A stretch of DNA of 64,000 bases from Takakia lepidozioides (taxonomy: Eukaryota; Streptophyta; Takakiopsida; Takakiales; Takakiaceae). The stretch covers positions 41,645,053 to 41,709,052 of the forward strand of contig CM060732.1 of assembly GCA_030704615.1 (NCBI GenBank), given 5' to 3'. The position numbers were made by a program, and so were the translations under genes. The notes below the pieces were generated by a model. It made no database searches. It was not told the DNA's origin and saw nothing but the letters and a program-made list of their open reading frames with translations. Positions 1 to 13,052 of this stretch are shown here, one piece after another (within the stretch, counting starts at the first letter, position 1; the number at the start of each line of letters is the position of its first letter).

Positions 1-1102
1 GTCCTTGAGATGCCAGTTCGAGTTCTTGCATGCTCGCGGACACTCATGGCATCTGAAAATATCTATCAAAGTCTTTTCCCATGGTATATTCTGGGTTGAG
101 TAGTCAGCTGAGGGATCAAGTGACAAGACAAACTATGGTTGATGTGACCAGGGAGGACAGACCCATGAGTAAACAGGGAACCATGGGAGCACCATGGGAG
201 CAGCACTACCATGCACATATCCAATATTAGATGCAAAATTATAACTCATATTATTATTGCTGGCTGATCCTACAGCAGTGGCATCATCTCGCAAAGATTA
301 AAGGGATTGTCTCCAAGAAGAGTGGAAGATCAATGTTGAGTATTATATGATTTCTCCGGAACTCCCTTCTGTTGGACATGTGCCAGTCGAGAGAAAGTCA
401 GAATGGTAGCTACCTCAAGGAAATGCTCTGGCGCAAACGGAGTGTTTTCGTCTGCATCCTGCTGCATAGAGGAGATTGAACAATTCGACCTCCTCCCTGC
501 ATTTCCGTGATTCAATTCTTGGCCTGTGTGTCTGCAGCCGTAAGCATCACTTTTGGAACGGAAAGAAAGACTCCAGGCCTCACTCGAAGTGGAAATGCTG
601 GAGTCTCTTAGTTAGTGATGTGGCAACCCTTCATGTAGAGAAAAATGTTTGGGGGATTCTTTGTACCTGTCGATAGTGGAATCCATTCTTGGCTTTGTCC
701 AAGATTTTGGCATGATATCTGGTACTTGAATGAGCAGATCCTACTATGTCTGTGGAATGGAAGATTGTTGTATACAGCACTGACGAGATCAACAAGCAGG
801 AACTTCGGGGTGTCCTTCACTAGCCATTGAATTGGAGGAATTTGCGGAGGAATGTATGGAGAAGGATAGGTTAGTGTTGACAGGATTCAGACTGTTGCTT
901 TATGGGGACAACAGCTGAAGGCATCATCCACAGTCATTAAGGCACAACGAACGAAGAGTCGACGAAAAAGACTGAAGCCTTCTTGGATGTTAGACATCAC
1001 CTCATCAGATGCAAAGATGGGAGGGAGCAACCAAATCGTTTATGACCGGGCAGCCGCTGGTGGGTTAGTCGGTTTTTGGATTCAAGCCTCAGTCTTCGCA
1101 GA
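1..1102. other. Upstream flank, no gene recognised
   Basis: Only short open frames with no recognisable domain occur here. The last part should hold the promoter and 5' leader of the glutathione peroxidase gene. I see no clear TATA box or other motif that I would annotate. Confidence 0.4.
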
Positions 1103-4100
1103 ATGGGTGCCAGTGCTTCTTCCGCGAATGTTACCGAGAAGAGCCTTCATGAATTCACAGTGAAGGTGTGGTGGTGACCACGGAGGGATCTATTATAATC
1201 ACTTTTCTAATGCTGGAGATAACACATTTGTTTGTTTCCTCCGTATTCGATATATCATAACCCATGTTCGATGCAGGATTATTGGCCTGTGTTTCCAAAA
1301 AGCAATTCTTAGGTGAACCAATGTCACTCGAAATGCTGATGCATTTGTAGAAGGATGTGCTCTCACAACTTGTACCGACCTTTCTTTTGGCATCTGTGAC
1401 CTGCACAATGATCTTTGCTGGAGAACTAGATAACTATATGGAATTCATAAGGTGTCACGCTTCATCAATAGCTTCAATGTGGTTACTCTACCTGGCTTGT
1501 GCCAGTTTCGATCCCATTGTCGATGGACTGCAGCACGTTTGATTTTAAGAAAAGAACCCCTTTCTGAAGTTGTTGCGCATTCGCTGTCTGCTTTCGGCTT
1601 GCAGCGGCTCGAAAACATGTCACAGCGCTGTGGCTGTTCTGAATCACAGTGTTTCCAACTGAGAGCGAAAGCGTTCTCAGGGAAATCCAGCCAGCATTGG
1701 CCAAAAGGCCGTAGTTTACTAGGGTGACAAACAAAGGTGGTATAATGTATTTTTTAGGATTGATAGTAACGCGGCGGGTGGGTCTGATAACCACCTACAA
1801 GTTTTGAATACAGATCAGCACACACCTCGGAGCAATCTTTCCCTGATGTGGAAGTCCTTTCGCAGCAGCATTCTTTCCTTAGTTTCCCCCCTTCAAAGTT
1901 CATATATGTTGCGCACCACATGAACTTTGAAGTGTGCAGTTTTTTTAGTTGAATAAATTCCAGATTGTACACCCCACAAAGTAGGAAGCAATCGTGAGGC
2001 TAAGGACGAGGGCTCACAGAGAGAAAACCTGCTGGACGGGGGAGGTTCAGTTCTAGTACCAATCTTTACAATGCAAATCGACACAAAAGGTCTGCATAAT
2101 CAGGATTTATGCTCCAGTTAGTGGAAATCCTCTCCCAGCTGGTTCATGCAATGATGCCGAGACAAAATGGTCCGTCTGCTGTTTACAGCTGTATGTGGGG
2201 GTTGCAATGTGTGGGGAGTAAGAGATTTCTCATAGATTTTGCTTTGCAGCCGTAGACTGTACACTGAGTCCGGACGGAGCATCAAAAGGGAGGAGAGATA
2301 GAGAGAGAACAGGGGTACTCAGTAGAATTTTCTTGCTGCTACTATGGGGCAATAGACCCCGCACCCAGTTTGGATGGAGCTGCAGAGAAGGGGAGGAGAG
2401 AGTGGGGCAAACCGTGTAGACGCAGTCAACCGACTCTGGTTTAAAGTTCACCGAGCATAAGCCCTGGAAGGCCCTTTTAGATCGTTTTTTAGTCCAACTC
2501 GATTGTTAAAGGCCGTGAAGAAGCTTGGAGTAGATCATTTTTGCTGGGCTTCAACTCAGCACTTGTTCCCCTCTGACATTACAAACCTTGGCTATTTTCT
2601 CTTCCTTCCCTAGGATATGAAAGGTAAGGAGACAAGCAAGAAATTAAAGTTGGGTTGCAATTGGTTTCTTATAAGTTTTGCAGCTGACAAGGACTTCAAA
2701 TGATTGAGTGCAGGACAATGCCGGCAACGATGTGGATTTGAGCACGTACAAGGGCAAAGTGTTACTGGTTGTGAACGTTGCCTCCCAATGGTATATCTCT
2801 TTATTCACCATGATTATTTTGCTATCTGTGATGCCCAATGTCAGAGTTGCCATGATCAGTTCTCAACTCTGTGACCACCTGCAATTCACAAATAAATTGA
2901 CCATGTTTCCAATTAATTACCTCTCTTCATGTCCAGATATCCCTGGTTTCTGCTGGACGTCTGGTGAATGGGCATTCAGCACTTCCAGGAGGCCTACAAG
3001 AGGGAAATTACAAAATTACATGTAAAGAGTTGTTAAAAACATGTTGACAAGTGTATTGATGCTTGAGGATGCAATGGCCCTCTGTACTTGAATTCGAAAG
3101 GGTTTGTATTGAAGGGCTCTTCATTGGCTCACCTACCAATACAGTTCTCCTTTTAATGATTTGAGACTCTTGTCTGCTAAATGTTGTCAGGGCCTGCAAA
3201 GGTTGGCTTCTCTCGGTAGAATCCAGAATCTCCGAGATGAGCAATGGCTGATAGGCTGTGGGATTGTTGGGTGAGGCCAACAGTGGGTTGACACAGACCA
3301 ATTACACAGAGCTCACAGCGCTGTACAACAAGTACAAGGACAATGGTAAGAGGCTTGTTTCCAGAATGACATGACATACTGTTGTAATTCGGTTTGTCTC
3401 AGATATTCAAATTCATGCAGCTTCTGTATATATTTTGAGCTAGATAGATTGAATGCTCACCACTAGCTTGCCGTATATCCTTCTGAGATCTATGCAAGCA
3501 AATAGGTGTTCTTCCACTTTTAACGGCATCGCTTACTAGAAAATGGGCTAGTGCAGGTTTTGAGATCTTGGCATTTCCATCAAACCAGTTCGGAGGGCAG
3601 GAACCTGGAACAAACGAACAAATTAAGGAGTTTGCTTGCAGCAGATTCAAGGCTGAATACCGTATTTTTGACAAGGTGTGCCCCACCCCCCTCTTCCTTT
3701 TTCCCTCTTAGTGTACAGTGTGGCCTGCACCCCATAGCCCATTTGCTATGGGAAATCAACATTATGCTCTCAAGTATGCTCACATAATTGTCACCAGATT
3801 GACAGTCACTTTGCACAACTGGTAGAGTATGCCATAACCATCCTTACAGGCAAGAGTCATTGAAATATCTCTCTTTCCCCTTGAGGTTCATCCACAGTGG
3901 GCAGATACACTTTGACAGTCTTATGCTCCAGAACTTGAGGAACACTTTGGTTGGATAAACTATGATCACTGCTGGAATCATTCAAGTAATCTGTCAGTCA
4001 CCCTTATGGAATGAGTATCTCGTACCTTTTTTTATGACTAATGAGTGAGTTGATGTCGGTCAGATTCACCCAGTTACAGTCTTTGTAGCGCAGTCTCACA

Positions 4101-4616
4101 AGAATTTGGATGTTTTCAGTGTCTGAGTCTTATATTGTCTGCTTGGCAGATTGATGTGAATGGGCCAAACCAAGCACCTTTGTACAAATTTCTGAAGGCG
4201 ACCAAAGGGGGAATGCTGGGTGCACTGGGTGACAGAATCAAGTGGAACTTCGCTAAGTTTCTTATAGACAAGGACGGTATAGTGGTGGAGCGCTATCCCC
4301 CCACAACTTCTCCCTTGAAGCTCGAGGTAGAGAGTCGTCTTTCTTTAATGTCTGTCTACTTCCTGGTCATGTATCTGAGGATTTCTCTTGCCACTCAGAA
4401 ATCACACTTTGTTGTCTCTCTTTCTTTCTCACTTCGGTCTGTCATCTTGCATTCCCTTTCTCTGCTATCAAATATGTTTCGGAGTTTTAGAGAGGTGTCT
4501 GGAACTGAAATCCCACTCACGGAAAAACCTGTAGGGGTTTGGATCCACCTAATTTTTGAGTTGTTGTGTTGCCTCTGTGAATGCAGAAGGGGATCAAGAA
4601 ATTGCTGCGTGTGTAA
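1103..4616 (+). CDS. Glutathione peroxidase-like thiol peroxidase, N-myristoylation type (GPXL4/5-like)
   Basis: Six exons: 1103-1165, 2714-2790, 3284-3345, 3557-3675, 4150-4326 and 4587-4616. All introns are GT..AG and the phases close to 175 residues, the usual length for plant GPX. Plant members reduce peroxides with thioredoxin as donor. The first exon reads MGAS..., a Gly-2 myristoylation signal as in Arabidopsis GPXL4/5, then SLHEFTVK. The peroxidatic Cys ([11 protein letters not shown]) is split by intron 2 (TG|T). The usual FPCNQF is FPSNQF here, so a conserved but non-resolving Cys has become Ser. The resolving Cys is kept in FACSRF, and the WNF motif is present (IKWNFAKFL). The final exon encodes only KGIKKLLRV. 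The start is the only ATG in frame that gives a family-like N-terminus. Plasma-membrane anchoring is inferred from the myristoylation motif. Confidence 0.93.
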
Positions 4617-6295
4617 GACTACCGTCCAGATTGAAGTTGACTACAAGGATTAAAACGTTAAAAGTACACGAACGGAGAGGTGTAAAGGTATCATGGACTT
4701 GGGTTTCAAAAATACCCTTGGTCTTAAAGTCCCTCCAGGTTGATATTTGGCTTGGAGCTGCTACTTTCTAAGCAAACTCAACCTTTATGTGGTACTTCTT
4801 TTACTCGCAAATGAGATGATAATAGTCAGGAAGAGGGAAATGGGTTTGACATTATGACCAAAGATCTTTCCATGTTTACCAGTGAAGACACTCTATTAAT
4901 TCAAAGTGACATATATTGTAGAGACGACTATGCATAGTTTTCAGACTGGTGCTGATCCTGGCCTCAAGGTTTTGTCACTTGTGTGGACCAACACCTGCTT
5001 GGCACAAACCCCCAAATGTTGAGCTTGCAGTCTTTGAGGCAGAACAGTGAGGGCCACACATGGCAGTACGGAAGTGGATGTTTTGACTTACGTTTTCTGC
5101 CCTACAGCCATATCATTGACTTCCAGGCCAATTTGTACCATGGGGTGCCTGGCAGATATTGTCTGATGCAATTTTGCCTGCCATCGCAGAGAATGTCCAC
5201 TCTTCAATTTAGATTGTTTTGCCTGTGTGATCGAATTATCAGTTTCCCGCCGATTGTTTCCCATCCTTCCTGTGGGACACCCCAAAGGAGACCCCAAAGG
5301 AGAGACTTGCCGCTTTCCCTTAATAAGTTCTGGGACACTACAGCACTTACTAAGTTCTTTGAATAATCACAGCACTACTAAGTTCTTTGAATAATTGAGA
5401 AGCCTCTCATGGAACATTTATGGGGAACACGATTTCTTCATACAAGTTTTGCATCTCTCAGATTTTTGGTCAGTGTCACATCAATGAAACAGATGTGCCT
5501 CCACACAGGTGGAGAGTCACCAAGCCTGTTATGGGGCATCCTGTATTTACACTCATCCCACTTGTTCTTACATCCAACAACGTTCAACATCGTTGCTGGT
5601 CTTGACTAACAGCAGTGAAATAGTCTCTGAGGTAGGCAATTACATCAGTCTGACCGGCCAAAGGATTGAACATTGTGTTGTAGTATTGTTGATATGTAAA
5701 AGGGCAAAGAATACAAAAAGGATGGTGATATCAAGTACATTCACCAGTGGCACTCATGCCCAAGTTAGAAGTGATGATATACTGGTCAGCCCTCATTTTA
5801 TTGAGACCAGAGAATCACTAGAATGTGACCACATGATGACACATTGCAGTAAATGACATACAACGATCCCCACCACAACTGCTATTAACTGATGGAACAA
5901 GTATTGCTTGACAATCTGTGCTCTCTTCTGACAATGCTGGCACCACTATGGCCAGCTCAGTCTTCTGCCTCCAAAGGAAAAAATAGTAGTATTTTCAATG
6001 GCTAATGTACATTGGGAAGACCAGTTGGCCAACCCACATTTCTATGGAAGTGCACAGCTTGTACGCAGATCTAAGCTGCTAATTAACTTTTACACGCAGG
6101 TATCCTGCAGGCCCATGAAGAAGAGCACAACAATGAGTGTGCTGCGGTGTCTGGCCCCATCATCAATTCAAACATAGGCTCTCACTAATTGATACATTTG
6201 CATGCCCAAATGAGCCAATCAGGAAGCAATTCTATGCAAATAGCATCCACTAGAGCAGAATAAGACAGTAGTAATCCACTCGCCCTCTTCACTAT
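4617..6295. other. Intergenic stretch between convergent genes
   Basis: It holds the 3' regions of the peroxidase (+) and the racemase (-). A short imperfect direct duplication of about 27 bp lies at about 5340-5394, with 'ctaagttctttgaataat' in both copies. The open frame at 4983-5366 has no recognisable domain. No other gene is seen. Confidence 0.45.
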
Positions 6296-7964
6296 TCATT
6301 TTCTGGCTGCCTTGGCAGCTTGTGCCCATTGGACTGTGGCCCAGGCCAGAGCATCTGTTGGGTCGATGCACTTCCGGAGAAGAGGATCATCAGGTGCAAA
6401 TGCGGTTGGCGTGTCATGGCAAGCAAGAACTACCATGTTTACTGCATTCACAATTAATAACTGAACAGCGATGCGAAGCAGATTCCTTGCACCCTCCATA
6501 TCACCCCGGTGGAGAGCTCTTATGCCAGGAACAACAGCATGCTCCAGTGTTGCTTTGTCAGGCAATGCAACTTCAAAGCCCTGTACAAACATTTAACCAA
6601 ACAGATTTATTGATTGTCTTGACCTTAAAATTCCATTAACACTCTAACGGAATTCAGACCAGAAAATTTGATGGGGCAATTCCAGACAGGACGATAGGAT
6701 TCAAAACAGTAATGACATCCTCGAGCCAGAATCCACCCTCACTGGAACCGACCCATACCCAGGAAACATTTCTGGCAGTCTGTTCCTCAATCTACCCAGA
6801 CTAGAAGGAGAACTTCCAGCCTGTGCGTGCAAATTCCTGCTACTAAGGGGATTCTACTTCAGAAGAGTTATGGCCCTCTGCAGTAAAAAAGATACCCACA
6901 TCTTGAAGCCTTCAAATGAACAAGCAACTATGGCGTGGGAAAGGGAATAGGTCAGCAAGAGATATACAAAAGCAAGCTCAATTTTGACCGGTATCATACT
7001 CTTCCTGATCCACTTGGCAGACTCACCATCCCTTCAAGACAATCCAAGTATGTAGTGCTCTACAAACCTGCTCTATAAGTTTCTGCTGATAAAATCCAGC
7101 TCCCAGAGTTGCTTCTGTGCCAAGGACCCCGATCTTGACCTTGCTCCCTGCCTCTATCGGTCGCAAATTTGCTGCGTTCAACTCGTCGACCACACAGTCT
7201 CCAATGTGCAGAAAGGGAACCGTGCAATCCTGTGTCAGCTGGTCGTAAAACATATGGGAGGCATGGCAGGGCATTACTATTAGCCGCGCACCAGCTCGTT
7301 CCAGAAACCTCCTCTTCTCAAGTAAGGCGGAGAGAGGAGAGCTTTCATCAACGTCTTGCAACTTTGACGCGCAAGGATGGGACTCATCCGTTGCCCTCCA
7401 GACAGGAGCAACTTTCTGTGTGACATGCGGGTCACTGCAGACCAGGAAGGGTATAATATCACTCTCCCTCGGTGTGGCTGCGACAACTTTCCTCAAGAAG
7501 TCGACCGTGGCCAGTGCGGCCATTCCCCCCAAAATGCCAACAGTGTTGGAGTGCGTGAATGCATATTGATGCCCTGATACGGGAGAAACGGTGTGCAGGT
7601 CAAGCCTGCCATTGGTATCGTGACTTGCAACTCCATCTTCGATGCTTTCCCTCAACCTGGAGGACTCCAAGGCTCGGGGAGTCAATTCCAAAGACTTCTT
7701 CCCAATGAGCACTTGCGGATCTGAAATTTTACGGGTGCTGTCGGCATTGATGGGATCACGAGAACAAAACGGGTACCATGACAGATTGTGATGTGAAAAT
7801 CTTCTGCAATCCCAGCGGTCAATGCCATAAGATCCCCAAATTCTGGACTGCGTGTCTGACAACGCACTTGACAATCTCAGCTGACAACTGGGAGATCTAA
7901 CAACGCTACTTCCGACAGGACTAACCTCTATATTTACGAAGGAATGGCATAGTGCGTCCCGCAT
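6296..7964 (-). CDS. Aspartate/glutamate racemase family protein
   Basis: Two exons on the minus strand: 7964-7068 and 6580-6296, joined in phase 0 (cag|gtttgt donor, gtacag acceptor), giving 393 residues. Family members interconvert L- and D-amino acids through two cysteines. After about 140 residues the conserved start GILGGMAALATVDFL appears. The first catalytic Cys lies in LIVMPCHASHM and the second in the last exon in VVLACHDTP. GVLGTEATLGAGFYQQKL is the other family signature. The N-terminal ~135 residues are Ser/Arg-rich and could be a plastid transit peptide, which I infer only from composition. Another open frame starts upstream (8124), so the true start may involve a further 5' exon. 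Substrate (Asp or Glu) cannot be told from sequence. Confidence 0.85.
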
Positions 7965-10900
7965 CGCCTCCCTCTGTGTCTTGACAATTAGAGGAAGGGC
8001 AGGCCGATGATGCTATTGCACTGACTCCCCTCACCTGCAGACCATAGGAACAGAGAAGAGCATCTGGCATAGCTCTCAGGCAGAGTGAAGTGACCTCACT
8101 GGTAGTCATAATTCTCCATGCCACCTAGAAAGGACAACTCTCTTCCTTAGGAGCTAGTCACAAACCTCTCACAGAAGATAATGCTCAAAAAGTCAAGCGG
8201 TAATCAGGAGTGGAATATGAGGCTGCACGAGGCATTCAGAAGATATCTTCACAATTGTATGCTGAAACATCTGAAGGCCTCAGAACTAAGACATTGCAAC
8301 TTGGTGCCCCAGAACCAGCCCACGATCTGCTGAGATGGATTTCTAAGAGAGGTGAATGTACCAAGCGAAAGCTAAACAAGATATGACTCAATACAGCGGA
8401 AAACCCCGAATCTAATCTGGAGGGTGTAGCACAAGGGCCAGAGCTCCGCAAACAGAGAGACACTCAACGGTGCGCTGAGCTGAAAGTCTAATCAGAAGCG
8501 CCAAAAGATGGGTAGCAAACACAAACGCTTCCCCAGCGTGCTACCGGGAAGATGAAGCCAGGAGGCAGATCACCCTCTTCAAGAATGTCTCATGAGTGAA
8601 GACAGCGTGAGGCCACAGCTGCACTGCACAGGAGAAGAAAGAAAGCTTCCAAACTTCAAAGCTTAGTTATTCAGTAAAAGCACCTTCTGACCAGAAGTCC
8701 TCCATTCAACACGTCAGATACCTCCCATATCCATCAGATATAAATTACTTATAGGCAGCCTAGTTTTCTTTTGTTTGGAATCTCCCACAACCCATCATCC
8801 AGACCCCCGGAGAAAAAATCACATAGCAAATACAAAGCTCCAAAGAGACTTTCAGCATGTTTATCATACCCATGCCCCTCTCCTCCTCCCTTGTTTTTTG
8901 GCTTCCATCTCTTCCCTTGCTATGATTCATGTTTCACTCTCTGGCGCACCTAAAAATGGACAAGAGCACTGTCCACAAAACCAACTCCCAGATCCACTTG
9001 GCCCATTTGGTTTTTCTTACAGGTCTTATTTACTCTAACTCTGGTTGGCCTGTCACATATATATATTTCTTTCTCTGTTCCGTGGTCCTACACTTGGATC
9101 CTTTGCCACAAAACTATGCGTGGAGATGGATAGAGATTGTGAAGCGACACCGTTTAACAGGGTATTGGTTGCAACCACAACATCGCCGGCCCCACAATTC
9201 AAAGTCTTGGTAATCTCTGTAAGTTGTCCACGTGAACATATTTCCACCTTGCCCCATCCACCATGCGACACCCATCTGGAGCAGAAAATAAAAGTAAATC
9301 CTCAAAGTTGGCATCAATCTCTCTCAAGCTCCTACTACCGACTCGAAATTGTACATATGCCCAACACCTTCACCACACGTGGAAGAGACGTGCCTAAGTT
9401 CGATTGCTTTCAATCCTCAATGGCGTGGCACTGGTCCCTGGTACTGTAAGGCAATAGACAAGAAAGAATGGTGTCAGCTGGGCTCACCCATTTCTTTGTT
9501 TTGAGTTTATCAAAAGAGAGACTCCGCCCAAATCGAGCATGAGTAAGTGCCTCTTTGGGTTGTCATGAATGATCAATCCCACTTATAATGCAGGTGGGTT
9601 AGGAGATGAGCTGAAGTTGCGATGTTGGGTAGAGTCTCTAGTTGTTGTGTTGTCAAGAGTGGAAATCAGAATGTGCTAGCTCCTCTCCAGCCAACATCAA
9701 TCTTCTTTCGTTTAACTCTCTCCCTGAGTCAAGGGTCCCACCCTGCAGCCTTTTGTGAGTCATCCGAGGCTTGCAGCCCCTCACGCTCTCCAAGGCCCTG
9801 GTGACGAACAAGTGCAGGAGCAAAAGTGTCAGGAATGAGATTCCTGACACGGATCCTGCAGCCCAGCAAGACGGCTACCCACCTCAATTTGTGGTCGCTT
9901 TTGGAAAAAGCAGTGGTGGATTGTGAGGCCATGGCCTCTGCATTGAGCGCTTTACCCGGCCACATTCCATGTCACACCAAAGGCCTGCAAGACTCCGGTC
10001 CACCATCGCCCAAGATACTTGGATAGTCAGATTGTGTAGTGCATGCAGCCTGATTTTCAGCAGAAGCAATAGTTCATGAGTTTTGACCAGTCTTGACATG
10101 GTATCGAGGTTTATGGCCGGTATAAACGAGCCTGGCTCTATGCCTGGTTACTAAGACCGGACAGTAATGGTATGAAACATGGTAATACCAGGCTTATAGA
10201 ACCAGTTGCCCCCAATATGCCCTATAAGCACGAACATGCACCAGCCCATGCCAGAGAGGTAATGTGTGACGTCTACCCGTGTGTTGCTACCAGGACTTGT
10301 GTGCATTTTGGGTTTAGGGAATGGTATGAATCCGTGGTTCATCTCTCTAGCCTACACTGAGTTTCATGTGGTTTACTTACATTTCCCTAAACATCTTGTT
10401 ATACTCATTAAATGCAATTGTTTTTAGCGGTTTTGAGGTTTTAAAACTAATACCAGTCGCCTACTATGACCCAGTTAGTACTAAACTCCTCGCATGATCA
10501 ATCAGGTCATGAACAAACATCACAGCATTATTCATACCAAATGCAGTACCTATAAATCTGAAAATTCTGAGGACTCACACCAGTTGGTATCGCAAAATTG
10601 TTAAAGGGTGATACCAATACCTCGATAGGTATGGGCAAAGACCAATATCAAACCAACACTGGTTTTGACTTCCTTTGTATTTGGATCTAAACCCCTCTCT
10701 ACTTTGGAATCAACCAAACATGGTCAAGACCATGATGCTTGCTCACAGGACTGTGTCCCCACAAAGTCTCTCATCTGGCCAATGCCACCAATGCTAGTAG
10801 AGTATATTGTTACATGATTTATGCCCTGCGCTGTTAACAGAAAGAATCCAGAGAAGCTGTGATCCTTCCGTGGAGTACACAGAAACTCAGGAGTTGCAGG

Positions 10901-12194
10901 TCCAAACAATACTTGCTCCAGCTGTAAACCCATAAGAGGGTGAGCCTCACCGTATAGCCAGAGTTCAACAGGAAACTGACAAACTCATCTCTTGGTGGTA
11001 TGGAGGAGAAGAACATACCACACTCGTCCAGGTAGCAGGACTTGACCCAGAATCATCGGGATGGTTTGATGGATACCCATAGAGTTAACAGCAGTAGGTT
11101 GGGGAAGAAGAGAGAAGAGAGAGAGATTCCGCAAGCGAAAGCTCCTGATGGTGGCAGGTGTTGTACATCAAACTCATCAGAGAGCTCAAGATATCCAGAG
11201 GGGAGAGGAGAGGAACACCATGGTGCATTGCATGAAAGGGGAGGCCGACCATGGAAAGCCATGAAGGTGGCCACACTTGCTTGTTCCCAGGTGGTGGGGA
11301 AGTGGAGTTAGATGAGGGTTTAATTTCCAGTGATGCCTTGTACAGTGAGACAGTTCCAGAGCTGGAACTGGAAACATCCATCGATGTTTCCTTAGACAAC
11401 ACAAAGTGTCTCTCTGTAGCACAATTTTTAAGATGGAACATCCCAGTGGAGCCAGGAATGCCTTGGTGGGGAGCGACTCACTTTCGGAGTGGGAATCCTC
11501 AATCTCCACAGATCTCATGCCTAGTATAGATGAGGATACGATCTCTAAAGATGCTACACTTAGCTCAGAGTTAGAGCCCTTCCCCTGCAAGCATGCCAGA
11601 TTTGATTCACTCCACATACTCTCCCAAATTCTCTACAATCATATGATAGCTTAGCAGCCATTCTATAAATCTGGTTTCTGCTAAACAGACATCCTTAACT
11701 TGGAAAGTGGCTGCAATGCACATGCCAAGAGTTTCTGGAGGAAACATACAGTAAATTAAGGAGGGAGAACGTACTCATAAGACGTTTGTCCTGAACCCAG
11801 TTTTGGCAGAAGTAGGCAGGGAGGAAGAGAGAGAGGGAGGGAAAAAATATCACACATTGAGTCAGTTTCATAACATCTGCTAAAACCCAGAAGTATTTTT
11901 TGAAACAAGCTCTTCACTCTGTAACTTGGAGAAAGATTGAGATGAGGGGCACTTACCTTCACTGAGGATGCCTATGACAAGTAGGTACTGCAGCTAAAGT
12001 TAGAATGGTGGGATATAGAAACAAAAGGAAGAATGGGACTCGCCTAGTTACATATATATCAATAGAATGTGGGAAAATGCAATGCTTTTTGCAGAGCTTA
12101 GCTGCTCATCCCGAGTGTGCGCATCTATTGCAGCTTCAATCGACAGGCGGCATATAAATAACCCTGCCTAACAGTATTGTACTGGGACTACAGA
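7965..12194. other. Long stretch without a confident gene
   Basis: Open frames are short and overlap on all frames. At about 11042-11654 (+) there is an acidic, Ser-rich open region that switches frame once near 11430. It could be a fragment of an unknown gene, but it has no recognisable domain. The part 10090-10640 is unusually rich in GGTAT/ATACC words. Nothing else is supported. Confidence 0.4.
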
Positions 12195-12570
12195 TGTTGC
12201 ATGGATGCTGCCTGGAGCTGTTCTGCACTAACACAGTTAGTCAATTTCAGCTTTTGTGCTAACCAATGGTTTTTCATGTGTGCTCAACAGGTATGAAGTC
12301 CTAGGGATGCACGAGTTTGACAGTGTGTGTAAGCGCATGTCGGTAATAGTCCAGTGCCCTGATGGGACCATCAAACTGCTGGTAAACGGATACGGCAGTC
12401 CTGGACATTATTGGCCCTAGTGATACTTCTCTGTTAGGTACTCCCATGGCAAATGGCAAGTCGCTAGCAGAGGGGAGACAACGGGCGGAAGTGCTACTTG
12501 CAACACTAGGGCACCTTGACCGGTATGCCCGAGAAGGTTTGCAAACTCTGGTTGTAGCAATGAGAGAACA
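12195..12570 (+). pseudogene. Inverted, broken copy of exon 3 of the ALA1-like flippase
   Basis: This plus-strand segment closely matches the reverse complement of 16085-16475, which is exon 3 of the neighbouring flippase gene plus the end of the preceding intron, including the 'gtgtgctcaacag' acceptor. Coding similarity runs from [10 protein letters not shown] to about the end of the exon. The copy lacks a few bases near 12388 (ctggtaaacggata versus ctggtaaagggtgcggata), which breaks the frame, and has further substitutions. It sits about 0.5 kb beyond the stop codon of the gene, in the opposite orientation. It cannot make a protein. A transcript reading through it from the flippase promoter would carry a perfect-orientation inverted repeat of exon 3. 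Confidence 0.9.
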
Positions 12571-13052
12571 ACAGTCCCAAGCAAAAATGGAAAAATGCAG
12601 CACTAGGTCTGGAGCTCGTCCATCCATGAGACTAAAGCATTAACTCTGCTGGGAAACACACAAAAGGTCTCTCCTTTCATCACCTTGAGAACAATCTACA
12701 CAAGACTGGAGCTCTTTCCTAAAATGGCAGGTGCATTGTCGCAGTTGCTAATCCATTTTGTGCGTGGGGTGCTCAATGTGCACGCCCATATAAATTGTAG
12801 TACAGTCCTCTTGATTTAAGAGTGCACGTCCCAAGTCTTCTACATTTAACAGGTGAAAGATCTATCCTAGAAAAAGACAGAAGGTAACTTTGTCCCAACT
12901 TGAAAATCTAACTGACGATTCCAAGAAGGGCATGGATGGGGGTGCACACTGTTGGTGCGCATTCCCAGAGACTAAACTTATTGAACCTACAAACAAATCT
13001 TCTGGAAGGTTGCTATAACACACGTGTACGAGAGACACGAAATTCCTTCCAC

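Noticed and set aside
11042-11654. Possible unknown gene fragment (+)
   Set aside because: Frame changes and no recognisable domain or clear splice sites.
12301-12627. Independent flippase gene on the plus strand
   Set aside because: It is a single broken exon plus intron sequence, an inverted duplicate of 16085-16475.
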